In this document: positions 49,742 to 59,044 of the stretch, one piece after another
Layout of the letters: each line of letters starts with the position of its first letter
Position numbering within the stretch: the first letter of the stretch is position 1
From: an uncultured Bacteroidia bacterium
GTDB lineage: Bacteria > Bacteroidota > Bacteroidia > Bacteroidales > UBA932
NCBI GenBank assembly: GCA_902790635.1
Contig: CADASN010000015.1
Location: 1-64,000 of the forward strand
Direction: 5' to 3'
DNA: 64,000 nt
Position numbers and translations under genes: made by a program
Notes under the pieces: model-generated
What the model saw: only the letters and a program-made list of their open reading frames with translations
The model's database searches: none
What the model was told of the DNA's origin: nothing

Positions 49742-50317
49742 CTACTTGTTCTGAATTTTCATGACAAACCCGGTCGCGAGCAGCAGGGCACCGCCCAGGG
49801 TGAAGATCAGCAGCTGCGCCTCGCTCCCCACCAGCATGGCGAAAACGGCACCGCCGACACCCAGCAGGAAGCCGCAGAGGATGATGGGCCAGTTCTTCAG
49901 CAGGACACCCGACATGCATTCGGCCAAACCCAGGATGATCACGATGATGAGCGACACATTCATGGGGACCAGGCAGACGGCGACGGCACTGAGCGTGATG
50001 GCGAAAGCGCCGAAGACGCGCCAGACACCGGTGAGCATCTTGCTCACCTCGTTCTGCGGTACGGCAATGTCATATTTGCCCATCAGGGCGGCAAGCGGAT
50101 AGCCGATGACCGGCATGGCGAACCAGAGGAAGTTCCACTGCGGCTTGCCCGTGAGGTGCCACAAAAGATAGATGACAAGCGACGTCACGGTGAGCAATGC
50201 TCCCCAAAGCATGAAGTACTTGGCGCTGTTGCGAAGGATTCCCTTCCGGCTCTTGTTGAAGGTCTCGGTGATGAGTTGAAGGCTCTCGGAAGCCGTCATT
50301 TCTTTGTTTTGTTCCAT
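49742..50317 (-). CDS. Uncharacterised inner-membrane protein
   Basis: A 191-residue protein with an amphipathic N-terminus (MTASESLQLITETFNKSRKGI) and about five membrane helices (YFMLWGALLTVTSLVIYLLW, LLKNWPIILCGFLLGVGGAVF and others). Proteins of this sort are often found next to small winged-helix regulators in Bacteroidetes. The function is unknown. It is the first gene of the operon with the regulator and the Ntn-hydrolase. Confidence 0.7.
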   Translation of the reverse strand: MEQNKEMTASESLQLITETFNKSRKGILRNSAKYFMLWGALLTVTSLVIYLLWHLTGKPQWNFLWFAMPVIGYPLAALMGKYDIAVPQNEVSKMLTGVWRVFGAFAITLSAVAVCLVPMNVSLIIVIILGLAECMSGVLLKNWPIILCGFLLGVGGAVFAMLVGSEAQLLIFTLGGALLLATGFVMKIQNK

Positions 50318-50637
50318 TGTATCAAATGATTAACTTGTTTGTGCGGGTCAGTGCAGCTGCGCAGTCTGCCCGAACCGCACTGCAAATATAAACAAGTTTA
50401 CAATATAAACCAAATTTTATTTGATTTTTCTTCATCCTGTGATTTGGACAAGTAAAAATCCAGATTACAAGTGTGACCGTATCTCCTTGAAATAAAATAA
50501 AAAAACCGCATTCCAGTGCATTCATTGGGCTTTTTTTATAAATAAGTAAGAAAAAAAACAGAATAAATTTTTAAATTTGTGTTTTAAATTGTGGACTTAA
50601 GTAGGATAGTCCACGGGTTAACCAACTAAACGCTAAG
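50318..50637. promoter_or_regulatory. Gene-free 320-bp divergent control region
   Basis: AT-rich gap between the membrane-protein operon (minus) and the fimbrial operon (plus). AACTTGTTT (50332-50340) and AAACAAGTT (50390-50398) form a 9-bp inverted repeat around the minus-strand leader and a TATATTTG -7 element (minus of 50383-50390). For the fimbrial operon, TAAATTTG (50572-50579) is the -7 element, 58 nt before the ATG. Its leader carries the stem-loop GTGGACT (50591-50597) / AGTCCAC (50608-50614). No gene longer than a chance ORF was found. Confidence 0.6.
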
Positions 50638-52437
50638 ATGATAGGACCAGGATTTACAAGGCTGTGGAAAGTTTGTCTCATGACAGTTATCGCTGCCTTT
50701 GGATGCTCATCGGCGTTTCCATCCATGGCTTCTCCGGCCGTGTCGGCAGATACCGTGCGGATGCGCATCTCGACGGACACCACCGTAGTGTGCCTGGTAG
50801 ATACCGTGGTCCGCTATTCCCGGTCGGATTCTTCCCGTTACAAAGGCATCGCCCTCCGCACCAACTTGTTCTATGCCGCCTCAGCGACACCCAACATAGG
50901 TTTAGAAATACCTGTGGGCGAGCATTTTTCCCTGGGGTTCAACGCCGGCATCAAGCCTTGGCCCCGCTGGCTCGCCTGGGATTGGGACAAGACCGTGGAG
51001 AAGAAGTGGCGCCATCTGCTCATCGCCCCGGAGCTGCGTTTCTGGCCTTCGGGCGTCTATGACAAACTGTTCGTCGGGGCAGACCTCATCTATACCCATT
51101 TCAACGTAGGAGCGGTGCAGTTCCCCTTCGGGCTGTATCCGCGCGTTCGCGACCATCGGCTGCAGGGAGATTTTTATGGCCTGGGCGTGTTCGCCGGCTG
51201 GTCGTGGTGGCTTTCCGACCACTGGCGGCTGGAAGCGGAAGCCGGCCTGGGTGCCGGCTACGCGGACGCCCGGGAATACGAATGCGCCTACTGCGGCGCG
51301 GAGGTCGGCCGCCAGCAAGGCCCCGTCCTGGTTCCCAAACTGGGGCTCAACCTGTCCTACAACCTGGCACGACGCCAGAAGCGGAAAGAGATCATGGAGA
51401 TCATCACCCGCCCGCTGGACACCCTTGTCCGTCCGCAGGAAGTGCTGCCTCCCCCCGTGTTCGCGGCCGAACTTCCTCACGTAGAGGAATGGAAAGGCGC
51501 GGCCGGGCAGTTGGAGAAGACGCATCCGGTGCTCCGCTCCATGAGCGAGTACCGTCCCTATACGCCGGACCGCATCCTTCGCAAGGAAGAGGGCGCGCTG
51601 TATGTCTTCTACGAGCTGGACAAATCCCGTCTGCTCAAGAGCTTCAGCGAGAAGGACTACCACCGCGACAACGGTCCTGTCCTGGACGAGATCATGGACG
51701 TCACCGCCCAGATCCTGTCTGACACCACGTCCAGCGTGAAGCTCATCCAGATCGTGGGCCTGGCGTCCATCGACGGCAACCGGACGCACAACGAGCGGCT
51801 GGCCAGCGAACGTGCCCTGGCTCTTCAGAAATACATCCAGGAGCGTCTTCCCATCCCGGATGCCATGTTCGAGACGGTGGGCGGCGGAGAAGCCTGGAGC
51901 GACTTCCGCGACCAGATACACGACCTGGTCCTGGAAGGCGGCGGCGCCGGTCTCACCCGGGAGCAGCTGCAGTGGGTGCTCGACGTAATCGACACGGAGC
52001 CGGACGAGAACCGTCGCGAGGCCATCCTCAAGGCAAAGGACGGCGGTGCGCTGTTCGCGCAACTCCGGGCCAACGTGCTGCAGGACCAGCGCAATTCCGG
52101 ATACCTCCGGATCTACTACGACCATGTCCCCGACCAGAGCGCCGGGGAGATCAACGCGGCGATCGACCTGATGGCTTCCGGAGACTATGCCGGAGCCCTG
52201 AAGGCGCTGGAAGCCAAGCGGGACGATCCCCGCAGCGGCAACGCGTATGCGGTCGCCCTATTCTACAACGGCCGCGAGGCGGAAGCCCTCCGGATGCTCC
52301 GCGAAGCCGCCGCAGCCGGGGATGAAAGCGCCTCCCGCAACCTCGCACAGCTGGAAGAGATCGCCCGCCAGCGGGCAGCCTATGAGCAGTACCGCAGCGA
52401 GATGGAAGAATATTCAAGGACCAGATACGGGAAATGA
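50638..52437 (+). CDS. DUF3575/OmpA-domain outer-membrane protein, fimbrial operon first gene
   Basis: A 599-residue protein with a signal region (LWKVCLMTVIAAFGCSSAFPS). Residues ~70-240 are a DUF3575 barrel-like domain (ALRTNLFYAASATPNIGLE, LLIAPELRFWPSG, FVGADLIYTHF). Residues ~325-440 are an OmpA-like domain (YVFYELDKSRL, IVGLASIDGNRTHNERLASE), which can bind peptidoglycan, and ~505-590 has short TPR-like helices (AINLMASGDYAGALKAL). Such proteins head many Mfa/Fim loci in Bacteroidales and likely anchor or organise the fimbria. Its last ATGA overlaps the next gene, so translation is coupled. Confidence 0.82.
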   Translation: MIGPGFTRLWKVCLMTVIAAFGCSSAFPSMASPAVSADTVRMRISTDTTVVCLVDTVVRYSRSDSSRYKGIALRTNLFYAASATPNIGLEIPVGEHFSLGFNAGIKPWPRWLAWDWDKTVEKKWRHLLIAPELRFWPSGVYDKLFVGADLIYTHFNVGAVQFPFGLYPRVRDHRLQGDFYGLGVFAGWSWWLSDHWRLEAEAGLGAGYADAREYECAYCGAEVGRQQGPVLVPKLGLNLSYNLARRQKRKEIMEIITRPLDTLVRPQEVLPPPVFAAELPHVEEWKGAAGQLEKTHPVLRSMSEYRPYTPDRILRKEEGALYVFYELDKSRLLKSFSEKDYHRDNGPVLDEIMDVTAQILSDTTSSVKLIQIVGLASIDGNRTHNERLASERALALQKYIQERLPIPDAMFETVGGGEAWSDFRDQIHDLVLEGGGAGLTREQLQWVLDVIDTEPDENRREAILKAKDGGALFAQLRANVLQDQRNSGYLRIYYDHVPDQSAGEINAAIDLMASGDYAGALKALEAKRDDPRSGNAYAVALFYNGREAEALRMLREAAAAGDESASRNLAQLEEIARQRAAYEQYRSEMEEYSRTRYGK

Positions 52438-53480
52438 TGAGACGGCTGTTCGGCATATTCTGCATGCTTTTCGCCGCCGGCTGCAGCCTGGTGGACGAGG
52501 ACTTCAGCGAATGTCCCGACGAACTCGTCATCGACTACGAGATGCGCCTCGTTACCAACGTGCAGACAGAGATCGGCACGGCGCTCAGCCTGGACGCGGA
52601 CGTCCAGGTGGCAGGCGCCCTTCGCAACTACCTCAAGGACATCTTCTCGGACCACGCCCACGACGTGGACCTCTCTTTCTATGATGTCAGCGCCCCCATG
52701 CCTGTGCTGGAGCACTTCTCGGACATCATCGACGCCAGCCAGGCCAGCTACACCTTACATATTCCCGCGCGCGAATACATGCACCTCGCCGTCGCCAACA
52801 TCATGGACAACACCCAGGTGGACCTGCAGGACGAAGGGCTCTGCCAGACATCCCGGCTTCTCCAGCATGCGGGGAGCGGCGACCCGGAAGTCGTTGCCTC
52901 CCACACCACCGGTCTTTTCACGGCCCGCCTGCCCATGAACATCCTGGAGAATGTGAGCCGGACCTTCAACGTCAACCTCTACATGGCCAACTGCGCCACC
53001 GCACTGGTGGTGGACAACACCGCCGAGGGCACGCCCGAGATTCGTGATTTCAAGGCGTTTACCACCGGCTTCGCCAACGCGTTCAACATCGCGGACAGCA
53101 CCTACGTATTTGAATCCCAGCCGCTCGTCAAGGCAGATCCCATTCCGGTCGAAGGGGGTGCGGAGAGCCTCTACGCCACGGTGCAGTTTCCGTCCCGGGA
53201 ACCCCATTCCGGGACCAAAGTGGTCATCGAGACCACCGATCCTTTCATCTCGGACAATGCCGAAGAGACGCTCTGGGAGTGGGTCGTGTACATCACCCTG
53301 CCGGACGGTTCCGTGACGGAGAACCGGCTGAAGTTCAGCCAGGCCCTCCGCGCCGGACAGCTCAGGGTCATCCGTGTCCGCATCGCCCCGGACGGGACCC
53401 TCTCCACCGACGACACCTCCGTGGGCGTGTCCGTCACCCTGGACTGGAAACAGGGAGCCTCCCACGAAATACCTTTGTAA
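52434..53480 (+). CDS. FimB/Mfa2-family fimbrial anchor subunit
   Basis: A 348-residue lipoprotein (MMRRLFGIFCMLFAAGC, Cys17) with the FimB/Mfa2 start CPDELVIDYEMRLVTNVQTEI and two transthyretin-like beta domains. Mfa2 proteins terminate and anchor type V pili in the outer membrane of Bacteroidales. It overlaps the preceding OmpA-domain gene by 4 bp (ATGA) and precedes the major pilin gene by 20 bp. Confidence 0.88.
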   Translation: MMRRLFGIFCMLFAAGCSLVDEDFSECPDELVIDYEMRLVTNVQTEIGTALSLDADVQVAGALRNYLKDIFSDHAHDVDLSFYDVSAPMPVLEHFSDIIDASQASYTLHIPAREYMHLAVANIMDNTQVDLQDEGLCQTSRLLQHAGSGDPEVVASHTTGLFTARLPMNILENVSRTFNVNLYMANCATALVVDNTAEGTPEIRDFKAFTTGFANAFNIADSTYVFESQPLVKADPIPVEGGAESLYATVQFPSREPHSGTKVVIETTDPFISDNAEETLWEWVVYITLPDGSVTENRLKFSQALRAGQLRVIRVRIAPDGTLSTDDTSVGVSVTLDWKQGASHEIPL

Positions 53481-53500
53481 ACAATTCAATCATCTATATT

Positions 53501-55663
53501 ATGCGTACATTTATCAAAGTTTCACTTGCCGGGGCGATAGCCCTCGCAGCCGTTGCCTGCAACAAAGATGTCGTGCAGGACAACCCCGATTACAACCCCG
53601 AGACCAAGGAGGTGACCACCCAGTTCGTGATTAGTGTCAACACCAGCTCGCCCCAGACTAAGATGGGGCCCGATGCCGTTCAGCAGAACACCAATTTCCG
53701 CGGAATCGACAACGGCCACATTCTTCTCTTCAAATCCTACGACGGAACAACCGCTCTGCCCTATGTACTTGATCCTTCCCTCAAGGCAGTCAAGGATTAC
53801 CCTTTCGGTACGCTTATGTCTTCCGGGGACATTGTCGCCGCCAATAACCAGGCATCCAGTTCCAACCGTATCCTCCAGATGTCCGTACCTACCGGAGTAA
53901 ATGCCGCCATGATTTATGGCATCGCCCCGAAAGAAGGGGGGCACGATGCTGAAGGGCATATGATTTATAATGTTTCCGACACTCCTGCGAACACCTCATT
54001 CAGCCTTACCCGCCGAATTGGAGATACGGCCGATGATATTACGGCTTATGATCAGACCGGAGCCCTGATGGCATTTGTACTCAACCGCATCCTTGACAGC
54101 AATTGCGCTGAATTGAAAACCACCGATCCGCCCTTCTTAACCTATACAACACTTCCTGCGATTTCCTGGCGTGAGCTGGGCATCCTTTACGAGAACAATA
54201 ACGAACACCTTCACGGAACTACCATTCCTTTCGGCGGAGTAACCACGGCACGTTCCCTGACGGCTCTCGAGGAATCCCTCGGCCGCGCCTATTCTGAATT
54301 CACTTATATCAAGCCTGGAGAATACCGCGCAGGCTCCTCCACCGCCATCAAGAAGATGATGCAGGACATGTACAGCGTAGTAACATCCATCATCAGCGCA
54401 ACTCCTGGTAATCCGGAGGAGGCCAATGCCCAGCGTCTTGCCAATACCATCGAGACCCGCATCAACAATTACTTCAATGGCAGTTGGGAATACAAAAGCA
54501 TAACTGACATCCACGATTATGTCGTCACCACCAGCAGCATGAAGACTGAAGCCCAATGGACATCCAGTTTCGGCAACGCCAAGGACCTGAACAAATACCC
54601 TTATGGAAACTTCAACATTCCCGAAGGTGCAGCCCAGCTCAAATTCAACAGAGAGACCGGAGAAATGAGTTACAGGCATCCTAACCAGGCCCTTCTGAAT
54701 GCCGGAGATGACTATGACCCCAGAAACTATTCCTACCCTGTGGAACTTGCTTACTGCGTGAACTCTCCCCTCCGCATCTCGTCAAAGGATGGTCTTGTCG
54801 TTGCCGACTTCGTCAACGGTGTCGATCCCTGGCAGGTTGATGCAAATTGGATTGACAAAGGTTGGAATCCGGGCATCGGTGTCGTGGAGCAGAGTACCCG
54901 CGGCATTGCCGTTCGCGATAACATCAGTTACGGTGTCGCCCTTCTGAAGATGAATCTGTCTTATGACGAAGCCAATCCATTTACCAATTATGCAGACAAC
55001 CGTGCAGCAATGACCGGAGAAGCGGACAGGACTTTCAGTAAGGCTGATGCCAAACTGTCCCTCAAAGGTGTGCTCATCGGCGGGCAGAACAACGAGATGA
55101 ACTGGCAGTTCCTCCGCAAGAACACCGCGCTCGACGCCACCACCTACTCCGGAGACGACGCCCTGATCGACCCGTCACTGTTCAATCACGTCATCTATGA
55201 CGATAAACTGGCTGATGCTCACGTTCCCACCGAGGCACCCAACTATACACTGGTATTCGACAACTACAACAGCGATGACGATACCAACCAGAACAAAGTC
55301 AAAGTGGCTTTGGAATTTGTCAACGGCGGTGACGCTTTCTGGGGAAAAGACAACATTATCCCGGCAGGCGGCACTTTCTACCTTGTCGGAGAACTCGATC
55401 CTGCTGCTCCTAAATCCGGTTCCACTGTCGATTGGGCATCTGCGACCCGCCAGATTCCTCCCGTCGATGCAGCCGGTGCTTCCAAGCAGATCGCACGTGT
55501 ATTCATCCAGGACTACATGACCATCGCCAATTTCAAGTTGAACGCTAATTCCTTGAAGAAAGCATATCTGACCGTTCCTGACCTGCGTTCCGCCCAGATG
55601 TCTTTCGGTCTCTCCGTTGACCTTGAGTGGAAGACCGGCTTCGAATTCAACGTCAATCTCTAG
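53501..55663 (+). CDS. Large FimA/Mfa1-like major pilin, 720 residues
   Basis: A lipoprotein pilin (MRTFIKVSLAGAIALAAVAC, Cys20). The N-terminal domain follows the FimA pattern of a TKM segment then FRGIDNGHILLF. The body carries a long helical insert (ALEESLGRAYSEFTYI ... ANTIETRINNYF) and an IPEGA segment. The C-terminal domain ends with GTFYLVGEL, VPDLRSAQMSFGLSVDLEW, the region whose terminal strand exchanges between pilins. At 720 residues it is much longer than FimA (~380) or Mfa1 (~560). A start at 53501 is chosen over the upstream 53279 frame. Lower GC than its neighbours suggests a different origin or high expression. Confidence 0.8.
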   Translation: MRTFIKVSLAGAIALAAVACNKDVVQDNPDYNPETKEVTTQFVISVNTSSPQTKMGPDAVQQNTNFRGIDNGHILLFKSYDGTTALPYVLDPSLKAVKDYPFGTLMSSGDIVAANNQASSSNRILQMSVPTGVNAAMIYGIAPKEGGHDAEGHMIYNVSDTPANTSFSLTRRIGDTADDITAYDQTGALMAFVLNRILDSNCAELKTTDPPFLTYTTLPAISWRELGILYENNNEHLHGTTIPFGGVTTARSLTALEESLGRAYSEFTYIKPGEYRAGSSTAIKKMMQDMYSVVTSIISATPGNPEEANAQRLANTIETRINNYFNGSWEYKSITDIHDYVVTTSSMKTEAQWTSSFGNAKDLNKYPYGNFNIPEGAAQLKFNRETGEMSYRHPNQALLNAGDDYDPRNYSYPVELAYCVNSPLRISSKDGLVVADFVNGVDPWQVDANWIDKGWNPGIGVVEQSTRGIAVRDNISYGVALLKMNLSYDEANPFTNYADNRAAMTGEADRTFSKADAKLSLKGVLIGGQNNEMNWQFLRKNTALDATTYSGDDALIDPSLFNHVIYDDKLADAHVPTEAPNYTLVFDNYNSDDDTNQNKVKVALEFVNGGDAFWGKDNIIPAGGTFYLVGELDPAAPKSGSTVDWASATRQIPPVDAAGASKQIARVFIQDYMTIANFKLNANSLKKAYLTVPDLRSAQMSFGLSVDLEWKTGFEFNVNL

Positions 55664-55677
55664 TAGTCACGACACTT

Positions 55678-57342
55678 ATGAACGTCAGATTGGCATTCAT
55701 ACTGTTGGCCCTGTCGGCCCTTCTTTCCAGCGGGTGCACGCACTCGCTGGAAAGGGAGGGGGCCGATGCCCCGTACAATGCCATCTCCCTGGCCCTGTCG
55801 TTCAAGGCGCCGGGTGACGTTCCCATGGAGCCAGCCACCAAGATGACCACTACCATCACGCAGGATGGAAAACCTTTCCGGGGGATTGAACAGGTGTATG
55901 TCATTCCCTTCCAGACGGAGTCGGCAAATCCTGTAGAGGGTGGCAGCGCCAGGCTGGGTGACCGCAATGCGATCATCCAGAATCCCACTATCGGAGTCAA
56001 TGGTCTTGTGGCCAACAACAACTCTCATCTTTATGATTTTGCCATCCTCCCCAAGAACATGAACCGTGTGCTCGCTTATGGAAAAGCGACAGATGACGAT
56101 TTCATGTATTCCAGGGAAGCAAAGCATAGAAACGGAGTCCTGACAGCTTCCGGACTCGGTAATCCGAGTTCGACTGACGATATTTCCTTCAGCCTGGAAC
56201 CTGTCCTGGAGCCTTCGGATGCTTCATATGTCGGACAGACCGCAGACAATCTTATCGCCGCTCTTAACGGTGTCGTAGAGGCCTTGCAGGAATCGGATGA
56301 TGCGGACATCCTGTCCTTCCTCGATACCTTTGCCATAGAGAATGAGATATCCGCTTGTTCGTACCAGACATTATACCGTTTTGATCAGAGTATCCTCGGG
56401 GCCCTCTCTTTGTATAACGGTACCAATCCGATAGCCATCAATACGGTAATGGAGCGCCTTTCCACGCTTCAGTCAGTCCGTAATGGGGCCGGGGTCGGTT
56501 TCCCTGCCAATTATGGTATCCCCGAGGGCGCGATAGGTATGTGGTGGAACGGACACAAGTTCGTGAAGCTCCTTAACGGAGTCAACATCTCGCTTGTCCC
56601 AACACCCCTGTACAGCTATCCTCCCAGCCTCTGGTACTACGCAAACAGCACGATCAAGACGTCTGCCGAAGACAGTGTGAAGGATCAGTACAAGCCTCAG
56701 AATTCTACTTGGGGCAACATTCTTTCGTATTATAACGAAGGACCTTCCATTACTGCGGCAACCAAGTCTGCTGCAATTGTGGATCAGATGCAATATGGCG
56801 TAGGCCTCGTAGAGTTCCACTTCGATACTCCTGGGACAGCTGCCGCTGCGGCACTTGGATGCCCTTTGACCGGAGTTATCATCGGCGAGCAGCACGACTT
56901 GGATTACAGTTTCTATCCTAAATCGGCAGAAAGCCGCTTTGTATACGATAATACTGTGAGCGACGTCACACTCGGCAGTACCGATAAGCATGTGCAGGTG
57001 TTGGTGCTTCCTACCTTTGCCGGCGAGTCCGTGCACTTTGCACTGGAATTCCAGAACACCACCTCGTCCGCCTTCCGGTGCCAGCAGGGCACCGTAATGC
57101 CTGGATGCAAGTTCTACCTTGCTGGCGAACTTAAACCCGAAGAAGGCACGCTCTCTGCCGGAACGTCCGTTGCAGGTGTTTTCTCCAGAGATTACAAGAC
57201 CACCGTTAAAGTAAAAGTGCTCAAGCTGGACGGCGCCTACAACACCGTCCCTGATCTCAGGGACCCGCAGTTGGAATTGGGCATAGTGGCCGAAATGGAC
57301 TGGATCCAGGTCACACCCGGCGGAATCAAACTTCCATTCTGA
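55678..57342 (+). CDS. Second FimA/Mfa1-like pilin, 554 residues
   Basis: A lipoprotein pilin (MNVRLAFILLALSALLSSGC, Cys20) that is a diverged paralogue of the preceding gene. Shared elements are TKM then FRGIEQVYVIPF at the start, a helical insert with IPEGA, CKFYLAGEL, and VPDLRDPQLELGIVAEMDW near the end. It could be a minor or second shaft subunit, or a spacer between shaft and tip. It starts 14 bp after the first pilin and likewise has a lower GC than the flanks. Confidence 0.78.
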   Translation: MNVRLAFILLALSALLSSGCTHSLEREGADAPYNAISLALSFKAPGDVPMEPATKMTTTITQDGKPFRGIEQVYVIPFQTESANPVEGGSARLGDRNAIIQNPTIGVNGLVANNNSHLYDFAILPKNMNRVLAYGKATDDDFMYSREAKHRNGVLTASGLGNPSSTDDISFSLEPVLEPSDASYVGQTADNLIAALNGVVEALQESDDADILSFLDTFAIENEISACSYQTLYRFDQSILGALSLYNGTNPIAINTVMERLSTLQSVRNGAGVGFPANYGIPEGAIGMWWNGHKFVKLLNGVNISLVPTPLYSYPPSLWYYANSTIKTSAEDSVKDQYKPQNSTWGNILSYYNEGPSITAATKSAAIVDQMQYGVGLVEFHFDTPGTAAAAALGCPLTGVIIGEQHDLDYSFYPKSAESRFVYDNTVSDVTLGSTDKHVQVLVLPTFAGESVHFALEFQNTTSSAFRCQQGTVMPGCKFYLAGELKPEEGTLSAGTSVAGVFSRDYKTTVKVKVLKLDGAYNTVPDLRDPQLELGIVAEMDWIQVTPGGIKLPF

Positions 57343-57352
57343 CGCACAAGGG

Positions 57353-59044
57353 ATGATGAAAAGGATGATGCATATCTTAAACATGGCGGTAATGCTGCTC
57401 CTGGCGGCATTGCCCGTCATCTCCTGTCATCATCCGGAAGAGGACCCGGCAGAGCTCTCCGTCAGCATCTACATCCCTGACATCACGCCCACCAAAGCCG
57501 AGACCGGCAGCGTGGGAGCCCTCTCTGACGAGAAGATCTTCAGCACCCTTCAGTTGTGGGTGTTCCTGCACGGAGGTTCTAACGATGGACAACTCGTTGG
57601 CTACAAAGGCTTTACCTCCGAGCAGCTTATAGAAACCGGCCTCCCCCATTCCACCATCACCCGCTTCGGGATGCCGTTGAGCCGGGACATGTTCGCTCTC
57701 CTGAGCCAAAGCGGGACCCAGGTTGACGTCTATGCCCTGGTCAATGCTGTTTCGACAGGAAACTCCACCCTCGGAGAAGGGACTACGCGCGCGGAGCTCG
57801 ACGCGGCTGTCATCACCGGCTCTGCCTTCGGTCCTTCCCCCCTGACCATGGCCGTCCCCACCGCCGGGCTCCCGATGTCCGGCGTACTCAAGGGCGCGTC
57901 CGTCACCGGCGGCTATCCGGTCCTCAATGTCTCCACGGTCAACCTTACGCGGGCCGTATCCAAGATCCGCTTTGTCTTCTGCCAACAGGGGGCCCCGGCC
58001 TCTGGCACGAATCCCGCAGTTCCCACGAATGCCGGTTGCGTTGTCAAGAGCATCTCGTTCGGGGGCACGGACACCGACTGCCAGATCGCTGCGTCGGAAA
58101 GACTGTTCACCGACCACAAATACGGCGCCACCGACAATCTTTTCGAGATTGACGGCTACACTCCCCTTTCGACCGTCCTTGCCGGAGAAGACAGCGCACC
58201 GCTGATAAAGAACAGCGACCTGACCATCTGCGAGCATCCGGACGAACTGCTCTTCCGCAGCCCCGGGCACGAACTGGAATCCGCCCAGGAGTACGAAAGC
58301 CGACTGGATGCGGCCGTGGCGGCATCGTCCCAGGTTGGCCCCATCTATATCCGCGAGACCGACAAGCTGATTTCCGGCATCCTCGTCTATAATACCGGGG
58401 AAGAGGACCAGACCGTCACTTTCTCCATGCCGGCGGACGATGTTCTCTGCCGCAACCACTCCTGGATCCTGTATGCCTACTTTGCGCAGGCCACCCGGAC
58501 CCTGCAGTTCAAGATCGTGGTCCTCCCCTGGGACAAGAGCACCTACGACTATGACTTCACGACCGCGACCGTCAACGTGGTGCGCCGGTTCACCATTCCG
58601 GAGAACGATCCCGCCACATTCAAAAAGGAGCAGACGACAGACGGCTACTTTGATATTTCTTTCTGGCATACGCTGAACAGCCAGCCCAACACCATCAAAG
58701 GCGACATCCTCATTGCCACGCCGGTAGGCCAGAAACTGCACGTGGTGCCTGTTGCAGGCGCCCTTCCTGGTTACACCAAGGTTGACGGCATTTTCACCGT
58801 CACGCCTATGGAGCAGGTGATTTACCCTAACTACCAAAATCCGGAAAACGGCAGGATCGAGGACTGCAAGATTGAATTTACGATCTCCTGCAACCCAGGG
58901 ACGCATACGGATGCAGAGTTGGAAGGCAACTACATTGACCTTCACTTCTGTGTCGAGATCGGAAACAATGAACGATGGATCGACTTGGACACCGAGTCCA
59001 TCGACTACTACAGGATTATCCTCAAAAAGAATTGGAACGAATGA
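57353..59044 (+). CDS. Mfa/Fim accessory fimbrial subunit (lipoprotein)
   Basis: A 563-residue lipoprotein (MMHILNMAVMLLLAALPVISC). The sequence fits a minor fimbrillin with an N-terminal ELSVSIYIPDITPTKAE segment and FimA-like beta domains (AVSKIRFVFCQQG ... ISFGGTDTDC). It contains a region (IKGDILIATPVGQKLHVVP) not seen in the two pilins. It sits between pilin 2 (10-bp gap) and the FISUMP-domain protein, with which its stop codon overlaps (ATGA). Probably a tip or adaptor subunit. Confidence 0.7.
   Translation: MMKRMMHILNMAVMLLLAALPVISCHHPEEDPAELSVSIYIPDITPTKAETGSVGALSDEKIFSTLQLWVFLHGGSNDGQLVGYKGFTSEQLIETGLPHSTITRFGMPLSRDMFALLSQSGTQVDVYALVNAVSTGNSTLGEGTTRAELDAAVITGSAFGPSPLTMAVPTAGLPMSGVLKGASVTGGYPVLNVSTVNLTRAVSKIRFVFCQQGAPASGTNPAVPTNAGCVVKSISFGGTDTDCQIAASERLFTDHKYGATDNLFEIDGYTPLSTVLAGEDSAPLIKNSDLTICEHPDELLFRSPGHELESAQEYESRLDAAVAASSQVGPIYIRETDKLISGILVYNTGEEDQTVTFSMPADDVLCRNHSWILYAYFAQATRTLQFKIVVLPWDKSTYDYDFTTATVNVVRRFTIPENDPATFKKEQTTDGYFDISFWHTLNSQPNTIKGDILIATPVGQKLHVVPVAGALPGYTKVDGIFTVTPMEQVIYPNYQNPENGRIEDCKIEFTISCNPGTHTDAELEGNYIDLHFCVEIGNNERWIDLDTESIDYYRIILKKNWNE

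Noticed and set aside
50322..50525. Small 67-codon ORF between the fimbrial and membrane-protein operons
   Set aside because: It overlaps promoter-like AT-rich sequence and the inverted repeat, and has no recognisable features.
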